DNA of 34,864 nt from Bacteroidota bacterium (lineage in GTDB: Bacteria; Bacteroidota; Bacteroidia; Chitinophagales; Chitinophagaceae). Location of the stretch: assembly GCA_018266575.1 (NCBI GenBank), contig JAFEAE010000028.1, positions 1-34,864 of the forward strand. The letters run 5' to 3'. The notes beneath the pieces were generated by a model. It saw only the letters and a program-made list of their open reading frames with translations. It did not search any database and was not told where the DNA came from. This document shows positions 7,689-16,218 of the stretch, piece by piece (the stretch's first letter is position 1; every line of letters begins with the position of its first letter). The position numbers and the translations under genes are program-made.

Positions 7689-10130
7689 ATGAAATATCAC
7701 ATTATAATAACTACAACATTTTTTTTTGTTCTTCTTGCTTTAACAGCAACATCCCAAACAAGAAAAACAGAAGATTTTGACATAGGATGGAAATTCTATT
7801 TGGGTGATGCCCCCGGTGCGCAGGAAATAAATTTTGCAGATGCAAAATGGAGGGACCTTACTTTACCACATGATTGGAGCATTGAAGGAAAATTTGATGA
7901 GCACAGCCCGGCCACAACAAGTGGCGGCGCATTAACGGGTGGCACAGGATGGTATAGAAAAACCTTTTTAGTACCCGCTTCTTCGCAAGGGAAGAAAATC
8001 TTCATTGACTTTGATGGCGTGTACATGAACAGCGAGGTTTGGATAAATGGAAAATATCTTGGTAAACGTCCGTATGGGTACAGTTCTTTTCGTTATGAGC
8101 TCACGCCTTATTTAAAATACGGCGCAGAAAAAAATATCATTGCAGTCAAAGTAAATAATGCACCTCAGCCAAACTCACGCTGGTACAGCGGTTCAGGCAT
8201 TTACAGGAATGTGTGGCTTATAACAACTGAAAAAACCTTTGTTGACCATTGGGGCACTTATATTACAGTTAACCACATCGATGAAAAATCTGCAACGGCA
8301 CATCTTGAAATAAAGATCAAAAATTTTTCAGGCTTTCAGACTTCTCTTTCAGTCCTTACCATTATTTATGATGCTTCCGGAAAAGAAGTAGCAAGGAAAT
8401 TAAATACCGAGCCTTCCTTAAGAGATACGTTTGCATTATCGCAACAAGACATCACTATTCCAAACCCCGTTCTCTGGTCAATTGAAAAACCGGTTTTATA
8501 TAAAGCTGTAACACGAATATCTTCTAACGGGAAAAATTATGATGAATACGAAACAACATTCGGAATACGCTATTTTAATTTTGATGCTGACAATGGATTT
8601 TCATTGAATGGAAAACATGTAAAAATAAATGGCGTATGCGATCATCACGATCTCGGTTGCCTCGGCACAGCAATTAACTACCGGGCATTGCAACGGCAAC
8701 TGGAAATTTTAAAAGCAATGGGATGCAATGCCATCCGCACTTCGCACAACCCACCTGCACCGGAGCTTTTGGAGCTTTGCGATAAAATGGGCTTTATTGT
8801 TTTGGATGAAGCATTTGATATGTGGAAGATGGAAAAAACGAAATACGATTATCATTTGTATTGGGATGAATGGCATAAGAAAGATTTAGAAGATATGATA
8901 CTGCGCGACAGGAACCATCCGTCTGTTATTATGTGGAGCATCGGTAATGAGATCAATGAAGGATGGCAAACAAAAGATTCCACCGAAAATAATCCCGGTT
9001 TTATTATTGCGAAAGAATTGGGTGACATCATTCATTCATTGGATAAAACCCGGCCGATTACTTCGGCATTAAATAACCCGAACCCAAACAATCCTATCTA
9101 TCGTTCAGGCGCGTTGGATTTGGTTGGATATAATTACGATAACAACAACCTCGCACATTTTCACGAGCGTTTCCCCGGTAAAAAATTTTTAGGAACGGAA
9201 ACGGTTTCTGCGTTGGAAACAAGGGGGCATTATGATATTTATATTCCTTCCGATAGCATCCGCCGCTGGCCGGAAAGTTGGGACAAACCATTTGATAAAG
9301 GAAATGCAGACCTCACTGTATCTGCCTACGATAATGTTTCTGCCCCGTGGGGATCAACGCACGAAGAGACATGGAAAGTTTTTAAGAAATATGATTTTCT
9401 TTCCGGGCAATTTATCTGGACAGGTTTTGATTATATCGGCGAACCAACACCGTATCCCTGGCCCGCAAGAAGTTCGTACTTCGGGATCATAGACCTTGCA
9501 GGATTTCCGAAAGATGTTTATTATATGTATCAAAGCGAGTGGACAGATAAAACCGTTCTGCATATTTTTCCCCACTGGAACTGGAAACAAGGAGACACTG
9601 TTGATGTGTGGGCATATTACAACCATGCAGATGAAGTAGAATTATTTTTGAACGGGCAATCTTTGGGAACAAGAAAGAAAGAAGGCGACGATCTGCACGT
9701 AAAATGGCGTGTACCTTTTCAACCCGGAACATTAAAAGCAGTTTCAAAAAAAGATGGAAAAGTTGTACTGGTAAAAGAAATAAAAACGGCCGGAGCACCT
9801 GCACGCATTATATTGAATGCCGACAGAGGCACAATAAAAAGCGATGGAAAAGATTTATGTTTTGTTACGGTGAAAATTGTTGATGCAAATGGAAACCTTG
9901 TTCCTGATGCAGGTAATAATGTACAGTTTAAAATAAATGGAGAAGGCTTTATAGCAGGAGTTGATAATGGGAGCGAAACGAGTATGGAACCATTCAAAGC
10001 CAGCGAACGCAAAGCTTTCAACGGATTGTGCCTTGCAGTTATTCAATCAAAAGAAAAATCCGGGAACATTCAATTCATTGCCACATCGCCGGGTTTGCAA
10101 TCGGCGATATTACAAATCCTGGTAAAATAA
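7689..10130 (+). CDS. Secreted GH2 beta-galactosidase-like glycoside hydrolase
   Basis: The 813-residue protein starts with a signal peptide (about 1-23, ending TATSQ). It has a GH2 sugar-binding jelly roll (about 28-195, with LPHDWSIEG and GGTGWYRK), an Ig-like domain (about 195-300), the catalytic TIM barrel (about 300-600), a DUF4982-like domain (about 615-690) and a C-terminal invasin/Big-like beta domain (about 705-813). E421 in SIGNEINEG is the acid/base and E504 in LGTETVS is the nucleophile, both intact. Such enzymes remove terminal galactose in the periplasm, for example from xyloglucan side chains; beta-mannosidase or glucuronidase activity cannot be excluded from sequence. It is divergent from the HTCS gene, which suggests HTCS control. 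Confidence 0.9.
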   Translation: MKYHIIITTTFFFVLLALTATSQTRKTEDFDIGWKFYLGDAPGAQEINFADAKWRDLTLPHDWSIEGKFDEHSPATTSGGALTGGTGWYRKTFLVPASSQGKKIFIDFDGVYMNSEVWINGKYLGKRPYGYSSFRYELTPYLKYGAEKNIIAVKVNNAPQPNSRWYSGSGIYRNVWLITTEKTFVDHWGTYITVNHIDEKSATAHLEIKIKNFSGFQTSLSVLTIIYDASGKEVARKLNTEPSLRDTFALSQQDITIPNPVLWSIEKPVLYKAVTRISSNGKNYDEYETTFGIRYFNFDADNGFSLNGKHVKINGVCDHHDLGCLGTAINYRALQRQLEILKAMGCNAIRTSHNPPAPELLELCDKMGFIVLDEAFDMWKMEKTKYDYHLYWDEWHKKDLEDMILRDRNHPSVIMWSIGNEINEGWQTKDSTENNPGFIIAKELGDIIHSLDKTRPITSALNNPNPNNPIYRSGALDLVGYNYDNNNLAHFHERFPGKKFLGTETVSALETRGHYDIYIPSDSIRRWPESWDKPFDKGNADLTVSAYDNVSAPWGSTHEETWKVFKKYDFLSGQFIWTGFDYIGEPTPYPWPARSSYFGIIDLAGFPKDVYYMYQSEWTDKTVLHIFPHWNWKQGDTVDVWAYYNHADEVELFLNGQSLGTRKKEGDDLHVKWRVPFQPGTLKAVSKKDGKVVLVKEIKTAGAPARIILNADRGTIKSDGKDLCFVTVKIVDANGNLVPDAGNNVQFKINGEGFIAGVDNGSETSMEPFKASERKAFNGLCLAVIQSKEKSGNIQFIATSPGLQSAILQILVK

Positions 10131-10157
10131 AATTGCAGTAGATTCATTAATATGTAG

Positions 10158-10185
10158 CCCGGTTTGTTAGTAATAATTCACCGGG
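10158..10185 (+). terminator. Possible weak terminator after GH2
   Basis: CCCGGT (10158-10163) pairs with ACCGGG (10180-10185) around a 16-base loop, 27 bases after the GH2 stop codon, and is followed by TAAATTT. The stem is short and the T-run weak, so this is tentative. Confidence 0.35.
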
Positions 10186-10273
10186 TAAATTTCCCTGCCT
10201 GTTCAATTTTGTTTAATTGCATGCCAACTAACAAAAGCTTGTTATATTTACAAACAATCAATGTTTCCAGGCT

Positions 10274-11728
10274 ATGCAATTTGAGAAAGCGCAGCAATTT
10301 ATCGTTAACAAGTTAAAAGAAGAACTCCCGAAATATCTCACTTATCACAATCTTAACCATACGCTGGAAGTAATGCGTTATGCAGAACAGATCGCTGCAG
10401 GAGAAAACATTTCAGGCGACCAATTGACAATATTGCGTACCGCTGCATTGTTGCATGATACTGGTTTTTTAGAGGCATACACAGGGCATGAAGAAGTTTC
10501 CTGTAGCGTGGCAAAAACATATCTTCCTCAATTCGAATATTCAAACGAGCAGATTGATGAGATATGTGAATTGATCATGGCAACCAAACTGCCACAAAGC
10601 CCGCAAAATAAGCTCGGTGAAATTTTGTGTGATGCAGACTTATTTTATCTTGGCACGGATGACTACAAGTCCAAAGCAGAAACATTATACCAGGAACTCT
10701 TTGAAGCCGGGCTTATCAAAAGCCGTGAAGAATGGTTGCACCATCAGATAAAATTTTTGCACTCGCATGTGTATTTTACAGAAGCTGCACAACAGCAATT
10801 AACAACAAAACAACACAGCAGCCTCGCTTTGCTGGAAAAGGAAGAATTATCGCACAAATCAGTGACCGGCCACCAGGATTTTTATTTCAGTGATGTATTA
10901 CTGATAATTGTGGGTGTGATAACAGCAGGTTTTTCTTTGAAAGGATTTTTGATGCCGAACAAATTTTTCGATGGAGGCATTACAGGCATTTCATTGCTTA
11001 TCCATGAAATTTATGAATTCAATTTATCTTATGTAATAGTTCTCGCCAATCTTCCTTTTATCATCATGGGGATCTATTCAATAAATATGAGGTTTGCGGT
11101 AAAGACCTTTTTCTGTATTGTATTGCTCGGGCTTTGTTTACTATATGTTCCTTATCCATTGATCACTTCAGACAAATTACTTGTTTCCATTTTCGGCGGT
11201 TTTTTTCTTGGCATTGGTATCGGGTTAACGATGCGTGCCGGTTGCGCTGTCGATGGCATTGAAGTACTTGCTTTATATACGTGGCGAAAAACAAGTTTTA
11301 CCATCAGTGAAATTATCCTCGGTTTAAATATCATCATCTTTAGTATTGCTGCTTTTCATTTCGGTTTGCCGACTGCATTGTATTCTATGTTGACTTATTT
11401 CACTGCATCAAAAACCGTGGATTATGTTGTGGAAGGCGTTGAAGCATACACCGGCGTTACGATAATTTCCGGCAAGAGTGAAATTATAAAAGACAGGTTA
11501 GTGAACGAACTGCATCGTGGCATAACTGTGTACAAGGGTGAACGCGGGTATTTGCCTGGAAAATTTGAAGTACACAGTGATGTTGATATCATTTTCACAG
11601 TGATCACAAGATTGGAATTGCGCAAGCTGAAAAATCTCGTGAACGATATAGACCCGAATGCATTTGTATTTGCCAGCACGATCAAAGAAGCTTCCGGAGG
11701 TATTATTAAACGCAGGCATATTCATTGA
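10274..11728 (+). CDS. HD-domain phosphohydrolase fused to YitT/DUF2179 membrane protein
   Basis: The 484-residue protein has two recognisable halves. Residues 1-170 are an HD-superfamily metal-dependent phosphohydrolase: H25/H29, H61-D62 in AALLHDTGF, H72, and D120/D122 in LCDADLF. Residues about 205-390 are a YitT-type (DUF161) membrane domain with about five helices and the GGITGISLLIHE and GCAVDGIEVLALY signatures. Residues about 400-475 are the cytosolic DUF2179 domain (GITVYKGERGYLPG). YitT-DUF2179 proteins are common and poorly characterised, with DUF2179 in the PII-like fold group. A joined HD hydrolase suggests nucleotide or phosphate-ester turnover at the membrane, but substrate and transport role are unknown. 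It has its own 143-base upstream gap and is followed by an inverted repeat. Confidence 0.85.
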   Translation: MQFEKAQQFIVNKLKEELPKYLTYHNLNHTLEVMRYAEQIAAGENISGDQLTILRTAALLHDTGFLEAYTGHEEVSCSVAKTYLPQFEYSNEQIDEICELIMATKLPQSPQNKLGEILCDADLFYLGTDDYKSKAETLYQELFEAGLIKSREEWLHHQIKFLHSHVYFTEAAQQQLTTKQHSSLALLEKEELSHKSVTGHQDFYFSDVLLIIVGVITAGFSLKGFLMPNKFFDGGITGISLLIHEIYEFNLSYVIVLANLPFIIMGIYSINMRFAVKTFFCIVLLGLCLLYVPYPLITSDKLLVSIFGGFFLGIGIGLTMRAGCAVDGIEVLALYTWRKTSFTISEIILGLNIIIFSIAAFHFGLPTALYSMLTYFTASKTVDYVVEGVEAYTGVTIISGKSEIIKDRLVNELHRGITVYKGERGYLPGKFEVHSDVDIIFTVITRLELRKLKNLVNDIDPNAFVFASTIKEASGGIIKRRHIH

Positions 11729-11755
11729 CATTCCTGTGTTTCTTTCCCCATTTAT

Positions 11756-11789
11756 CACAATACAAATATTTTGATGAATTTGTATTGTG
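11756..11789. terminator. Perfect 12-bp inverted repeat (terminator or operator)
   Basis: CACAATACAAAT (11756-11767) and ATTTGTATTGTG (11778-11789) are perfect arms around a 10-base loop. The element starts 27 bases after the HD-YitT stop codon and ends 51 bases before the next kinase start. The stem is AT-rich and the following T-run is short (TTTACTCC), so a terminator and a regulator-binding palindrome are both possible. Confidence 0.5.
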
Positions 11790-11840
11790 TTTACTCCTTA
11801 ATTTTAATAGAACAATAATTCTTCCATTTAACCAGAGTTT

Positions 11841-13202
11841 ATGATTGTTGACCTGGCGATAGCAATTGGCATTACAAGGTATCTTCGGAAAACGTTGCAC
11901 ACAGCAGAGAAAATGCCGAAGTGGGACAAAGTATTTAATTATATTTTTTATGCTGCGATTGGGTTGCTTGTTGTAGATATGGTTGTGAAACAAACGGATC
12001 CCGTGATGATCTGGCTTGCACATGCCCTGCTGCTCTATTTTATTTACATACTATATAAAGAACCGGAACTGGCAGGTGCAAAACAAACGCTGTTTGCCAT
12101 TGCGCCATATATTATCTTGTCGCTGTTTTCAGATATAGCCAAACTCATTAATGCAGATAAATTTTCTGCGTGGAAAAGTTTTATAGAAATAGCCAGTGTG
12201 TTTTCAGTAATATGGATGGTGACGATGTGGATCATCATTAGCAGGCAAAACAAAGCGCTGCAACGGGAACAGGTAAAAGCACAGCAGGAAGAAGAAAAAA
12301 GAAAACATGTTGTTTCATTAAAAGATCAACTGGAAATACAGGTTGCTGAACGCACTGCTGAACTTACCAAACAAAAAGAGGAACTGGAACATGCACTTAC
12401 GGAATTAAAAGCTACACAGGCACAATTGATACAAGCAGAAAAAATGGCGTCACTCGGAGAACTTACTGCAGGTATTGCCCACGAAATTCAAAACCCGCTG
12501 AACTTTGTAAATAATTTTTCTGAAGTAAGTAATGAATTGATTGATGAGCTGAATGCTGAACGCTTAAAGCCGAAAGCTGAACGTAATGAAGAACTGGAGA
12601 ATGAAATTCTTGAAGACATCAAACAAAACCTGGAAAAAATTGCGCATCATGGCAAGCGTGCAGACGGGATTGTGAAAGGCATGTTACAACATTCAAGAAA
12701 AAATACCGGGCAAAAGGAAATGACGGACATTAATGCATTGGCTGATGAATATCTCCGTTTAAGCTATCATGGATTACGGGCTAAAGACAAAACATTCAAT
12801 GCCGCAATGAAAACAGAGTTTGATGCAGCAGCCCCGAAAATAAATGTGGTGCCACAGGATATAGGGCGTGTGTTGCTAAACCTGATCAATAATGCATTTT
12901 ATGCCGTTTCTGAAAAAAAGAAACAACAGCCTGAAGGTTACGAGCCTGCCGTCAAGGTATCTACGAAATATTTTGCAAATTGGATATGGATAACCGTTAG
13001 TGACAACGGCGGCGGGATTCCGCAGGAAATCATCGATAAGATATTTCAACCCTTCTTTACTACAAAACCGACAGGACAAGGAACCGGATTGGGATTGAGT
13101 TTATCCTATGATATCATTAAAGCACACGGCGGCGAATTGAAAGTGAAAAATAAAGAAAGCGAGGGTGCGGCATTCATTATACAATTGCCTGTTGCACCAT
13201 GA
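11841..13202 (+). CDS. Membrane sensor histidine kinase
   Basis: The 453-residue protein has four to five N-terminal hydrophobic segments (about 1-15, 33-52, 55-73, 80-98, 108-132) without a large periplasmic domain. A coiled coil (about 137-205) follows, then a HisKA helix with H214 in GIAHEIQNPL, and a HATPase domain (VVPQDIGRVLLNLINNAF, DNGGGIP, GTGLGLSLSYDI). It should autophosphorylate on H214 and donate to a receiver encoded elsewhere; the nearest are at 24086 and 24460. The kinase core is almost the same as those of the kinases at 16219 and 20412. An in-frame stop lies just upstream of the ATG, so the start is fixed. The ligand is unknown. Confidence 0.9.
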   Translation: MIVDLAIAIGITRYLRKTLHTAEKMPKWDKVFNYIFYAAIGLLVVDMVVKQTDPVMIWLAHALLLYFIYILYKEPELAGAKQTLFAIAPYIILSLFSDIAKLINADKFSAWKSFIEIASVFSVIWMVTMWIIISRQNKALQREQVKAQQEEEKRKHVVSLKDQLEIQVAERTAELTKQKEELEHALTELKATQAQLIQAEKMASLGELTAGIAHEIQNPLNFVNNFSEVSNELIDELNAERLKPKAERNEELENEILEDIKQNLEKIAHHGKRADGIVKGMLQHSRKNTGQKEMTDINALADEYLRLSYHGLRAKDKTFNAAMKTEFDAAAPKINVVPQDIGRVLLNLINNAFYAVSEKKKQQPEGYEPAVKVSTKYFANWIWITVSDNGGGIPQEIIDKIFQPFFTTKPTGQGTGLGLSLSYDIIKAHGGELKVKNKESEGAAFIIQLPVAP

Positions 13203-13275
13203 GCTAAGATTTGAAATTATTGTTTGCAATCATAGCTATCATTAAATCAGCTGAATCATAGTTTAAAAGAATATC

Positions 13276-14052
13276 ATGAAACCTATCAAACCCTTTTTAG
13301 TTTTTGTAGTGCTATGTTGTGTGAGTACACAAGTTTCTTTCGCACAATCATCATCACGCTTCAGTAAAGAAAAATATATCAGTGAAAAAGGCGACACCTT
13401 ATTGTACCGCCAGCTTTATCCTGATGCAGATACCATGCGCAAATACCCGCTTGTTATTTTTTTGCATGGATCGGGTGAGCGAGGCAATGATAATGAAGCA
13501 CAATTGAAATGGGGCGTGATGAATTTTGCTGCTGATCAGAATATGGTGCTCCACCCGGCATTTGTAATTGCTCCTCAGTGCCCTGAAAAAACAAGCTGGT
13601 CGAATTTTTCAAGAGAGAGAAATTCGACTGATGCAAAATTGCAATCTGCTCCAACAAAACCAATGGAATTGTTGATCGGACTGATACATAAAATGATCAG
13701 GACAATGCCTGTTGATAGCAACCGCATTTATATCACAGGGTTGTCAATGGGAGGATTTGGAACGTATGACGCCATTGAACGTTACCCGAATTTATTTGCA
13801 GCCGCCGTTCCGGTTTGTGGTGGTGGTGACGCATCGAAAGCTTCGTTGATCGCACATTTACCGATCTGGATTTTTCATGGATCAGAAGACCCGGCGGTGA
13901 ACCCGAAATATGCATTGGATATGCTGGAAGCATTATCAAAGGCCGGTGCACATCCGGGTTTCACACAATATCCTGAAACAGGGCATTTCTCCTGGCTTGC
14001 AGCGTACAGTGATGCGGCGATGCTGGAATGGCTGTTCAGGCAACATAAATAA
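13276..14052 (+). CDS. Secreted alpha/beta hydrolase (esterase, phospholipase/CE1-like)
   Basis: The 258-residue protein has a signal peptide (about 1-23, ending VSFAQ) and a complete alpha/beta-hydrolase triad: S157 in TGLSMGGFG, D205 in GSEDPAV and H237 in ETGHFSW. VIFLHGSGERG supplies the oxyanion-hole region. It resembles the dienelactone hydrolase/prolyl-oligopeptidase-like esterases often annotated as phospholipase/carboxylesterase or CE1-like. It probably hydrolyses an ester in the periplasm; the substrate cannot be read from sequence, and a hemicellulose acyl group is one possibility given the glycan genes. It lies 17 bases upstream of the next gene on the same strand, so the two are likely co-transcribed. 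Confidence 0.85.
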   Translation: MKPIKPFLVFVVLCCVSTQVSFAQSSSRFSKEKYISEKGDTLLYRQLYPDADTMRKYPLVIFLHGSGERGNDNEAQLKWGVMNFAADQNMVLHPAFVIAPQCPEKTSWSNFSRERNSTDAKLQSAPTKPMELLIGLIHKMIRTMPVDSNRIYITGLSMGGFGTYDAIERYPNLFAAAVPVCGGGDASKASLIAHLPIWIFHGSEDPAVNPKYALDMLEALSKAGAHPGFTQYPETGHFSWLAAYSDAAMLEWLFRQHK

Positions 14053-14069
14053 ATTCATACCACTAAGTC

Positions 14070-14852
14070 ATGTCCTTGATAATAAAAAAAACCGTTCTGT
14101 TTTGTGCAGCAGTTATCACTTGTGTTGCAGCATCTGCACAGCCAAAAACATATTCTGTTGCCAATGCGCATTCGCACAATGATTATGAAAACCAGGTTCC
14201 TTTTTTTACAGCATATAATGCTCAGTTTGGTTCTATCGAGGCAGATATTTTTTTGCAAAATGGCGAGTTGATTGTTGCTCATGATAGTATTGAATTAAAA
14301 AAGCATCGAACATTAGACAAATATTATCTGACACCTTTGTTCTATGCAGTGCAGAAAAATAACGGTCATGCCTATCCTGATACAACAAAGCAATTGCAGA
14401 TGTTGATAGATATCAAATCAGATTCCATTAATACTCTTAATAAACTCATAGATATTTTAAAACAAATTCCATTACTGAGTAATAACAAATCAATTAAATG
14501 GGTTATAACAGGCAACAGGCCTGCATCTTCGCTTTTTACTACATACCCTTCATTCATTTCTTTTGACGGGGAATTATATAAAAACTACAGTATGCAGGCA
14601 TTGACAAGGATCGTAATGCTGAGTGATGATTTTCGCAATTATTCCCAATGGAACGGCAATAACCTTATTGCCGGAAAAGACAGATCGGTACTTCAAACAG
14701 CTATCAGCAAAGCACATCAATTGCATAAGCCTGTACGTTTTTGGGATGCGCCGGATAATAAGAATACATGGAAGCAATTCATGCAACTGAAGGTTGATTT
14801 CATCAATACTGACCACATCAATGAGCTTGCCGGTTTTTTGAACAAAAAATGA
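14070..14852 (+). CDS. Secreted PI-PLC/GDPD-like phosphodiesterase domain protein
   Basis: The 260-residue protein has a signal peptide (about 1-23, ending ASAQ) and a single TIM-barrel-like domain. NAHSHNDYEN, IEADIFLQNGELIVAHD and the later MLIDIKS match the active-site layout of the PI-phospholipase C/glycerophosphodiesterase superfamily (H36, E57, D59, H71). It most resembles the AIM6-like subgroup, whose substrate is not established. It probably cleaves a phosphodiester in the periplasm and may act with the esterase 17 bases upstream on lipid or lipid-derived material; that pairing is inference. Confidence 0.75.
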   Translation: MSLIIKKTVLFCAAVITCVAASAQPKTYSVANAHSHNDYENQVPFFTAYNAQFGSIEADIFLQNGELIVAHDSIELKKHRTLDKYYLTPLFYAVQKNNGHAYPDTTKQLQMLIDIKSDSINTLNKLIDILKQIPLLSNNKSIKWVITGNRPASSLFTTYPSFISFDGELYKNYSMQALTRIVMLSDDFRNYSQWNGNNLIAGKDRSVLQTAISKAHQLHKPVRFWDAPDNKNTWKQFMQLKVDFINTDHINELAGFLNKK

Positions 14853-14965
14853 TGATGTTAGCGTTGTTCTTTTCATACTGTTCGTTTATCTATAAAAGTG
14901 ATTCAGAGGGTTTTCATTTCAAATCATTGTATAGCCACAATACGGGCTTGCCCTGTGAAAAAAAA

Positions 14966-14973
14966 TATATTTG
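14966..14973 (+). promoter_or_regulatory. Possible Bacteroidota -7 promoter element (TATATTTG)
   Basis: TATATTTG matches the Bacteroidota TAnnTTTG consensus exactly and lies 105 bases upstream of the FIST gene start. A TTG lies upstream at 14948-14950 but only 15 bases away, shorter than the usual 19-21, so the -33 part is doubtful. Confidence 0.3.
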
Positions 14974-15078
14974 AAAACCTTTCCCCTATCACTCTTTTAA
15001 ACGCTGATACCTGTTGAATACGAATGCCAGGGCGATTATAGCAGGCGAGACCGACAATTAATTTTCAAAATAGTTTTA

Positions 15079-16218
15079 ATGAAGGCAAAATCAATAAAAG
15101 GAAAATCAACAGAGGAAATCCGGACGGTTTTGGAACAAAGTATGTCGGACGGCTTTAAACCTACCTTAGCCATTGCATTTATTTCTAAAAGCCAGGATAG
15201 GAAAGCAATCAGTACATTACTGGATGAAAAAGGTATTGCTATATTTGGATGCACCACCAATGGCGAGTTCATTGATGAAGTAACTGAAAACGGTTCTGCT
15301 GCTATTTTGCTGATGGATATAAACAAAGATTATTTCCATATCTATTTTCATGAGTTTATTCAACCCAATCACCGCGAGGTTGCAAAAGAGATTGCGCAAA
15401 AGGCAAAACAAAAATTTGACGTTCCCTGTTTTTTAATTGGCCTTAGCCATTATGAAACGGATGGAGAAGAAATTTTGCATGGCATAGAAGATGTGGCAGG
15501 CATGCAAGTAAACGCTTATGGAGGCGGCGCCGGAGATGATTATGATTTCACCGATAATTATGTTTTCACCAACGGAAAAGATGCTCGCAAAGCAGTCCTT
15601 TGTCTTGCGCTCGACGAAACAAAAGTGGAGATAAAAGGTGTTGCCACTTGCGGATGGAAAGCAGTTGGCACTGTAAGAACTGTAACAAAAAGCATCGGCA
15701 ATCATGTGTTTACCGTTGATGATGTTCCGGTGCTTGACCTCACTATAAAATATGGAGGCCTTGAAAATATTACTCCGGATAATAAAGACACTTTGATCGA
15801 GCTCGCAGCAAACTTTCCTTTGCAGTTGCAAAGAGAAAAAGGCGATCCCGTAATGCGCCCCGGTCTGATGGTAGATTGGACAGATCGTTCTTTTTATACA
15901 AGCGGCACAGTTCCTCAGGGCTCAAAAGTACGTTTCTCTTTACCGCCTGATTTTGATGTGATGGAAAAAGTTATTAAGGCGGTAGAAAATTTAAAAGCAA
16001 CACAAATGTCCGAAGCAGATGCGGTGGTTGTGTTTAGTTGTGCAGGAAGAATTCTTGCGCTGGGGCCTTTAATGAACGAAGAAATAGAAGGCGTAAAAAA
16101 TGTTTGGAATGCACCAATGGCTGGCATGTTTTCTAATTCAGAACTGGGCAGGGCAACGGGAGGAAATTTAGAAATGCATAACGCAACAACATGTGTGGTA
16201 GCTTTTAAAGGAAAATAA
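15079..16218 (+). CDS. FIST-domain sensory protein (FIST_N + FIST_C)
   Basis: This 379-residue soluble protein has no signal peptide or membrane segment. It matches the FIST family: an N-terminal FIST_N region (about 20-215; GIAIFGCTTNGEFIDE, AYGGGAGDDYDF) and a C-terminal FIST_C region (about 220-370; VVVFSCAGRILALG, GMFSNSELG). FIST domains are predicted small-ligand sensors, perhaps for amino acids, usually linked to signal-transduction proteins. The stop codon directly abuts the ATG of the following four-repeat kinase (TAA then ATG, no gap). They almost surely form one translational unit, with the FIST protein as a likely input partner of that kinase. The ligand is unknown. Confidence 0.88.
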   Translation: MKAKSIKGKSTEEIRTVLEQSMSDGFKPTLAIAFISKSQDRKAISTLLDEKGIAIFGCTTNGEFIDEVTENGSAAILLMDINKDYFHIYFHEFIQPNHREVAKEIAQKAKQKFDVPCFLIGLSHYETDGEEILHGIEDVAGMQVNAYGGGAGDDYDFTDNYVFTNGKDARKAVLCLALDETKVEIKGVATCGWKAVGTVRTVTKSIGNHVFTVDDVPVLDLTIKYGGLENITPDNKDTLIELAANFPLQLQREKGDPVMRPGLMVDWTDRSFYTSGTVPQGSKVRFSLPPDFDVMEKVIKAVENLKATQMSEADAVVVFSCAGRILALGPLMNEEIEGVKNVWNAPMAGMFSNSELGRATGGNLEMHNATTCVVAFKGK

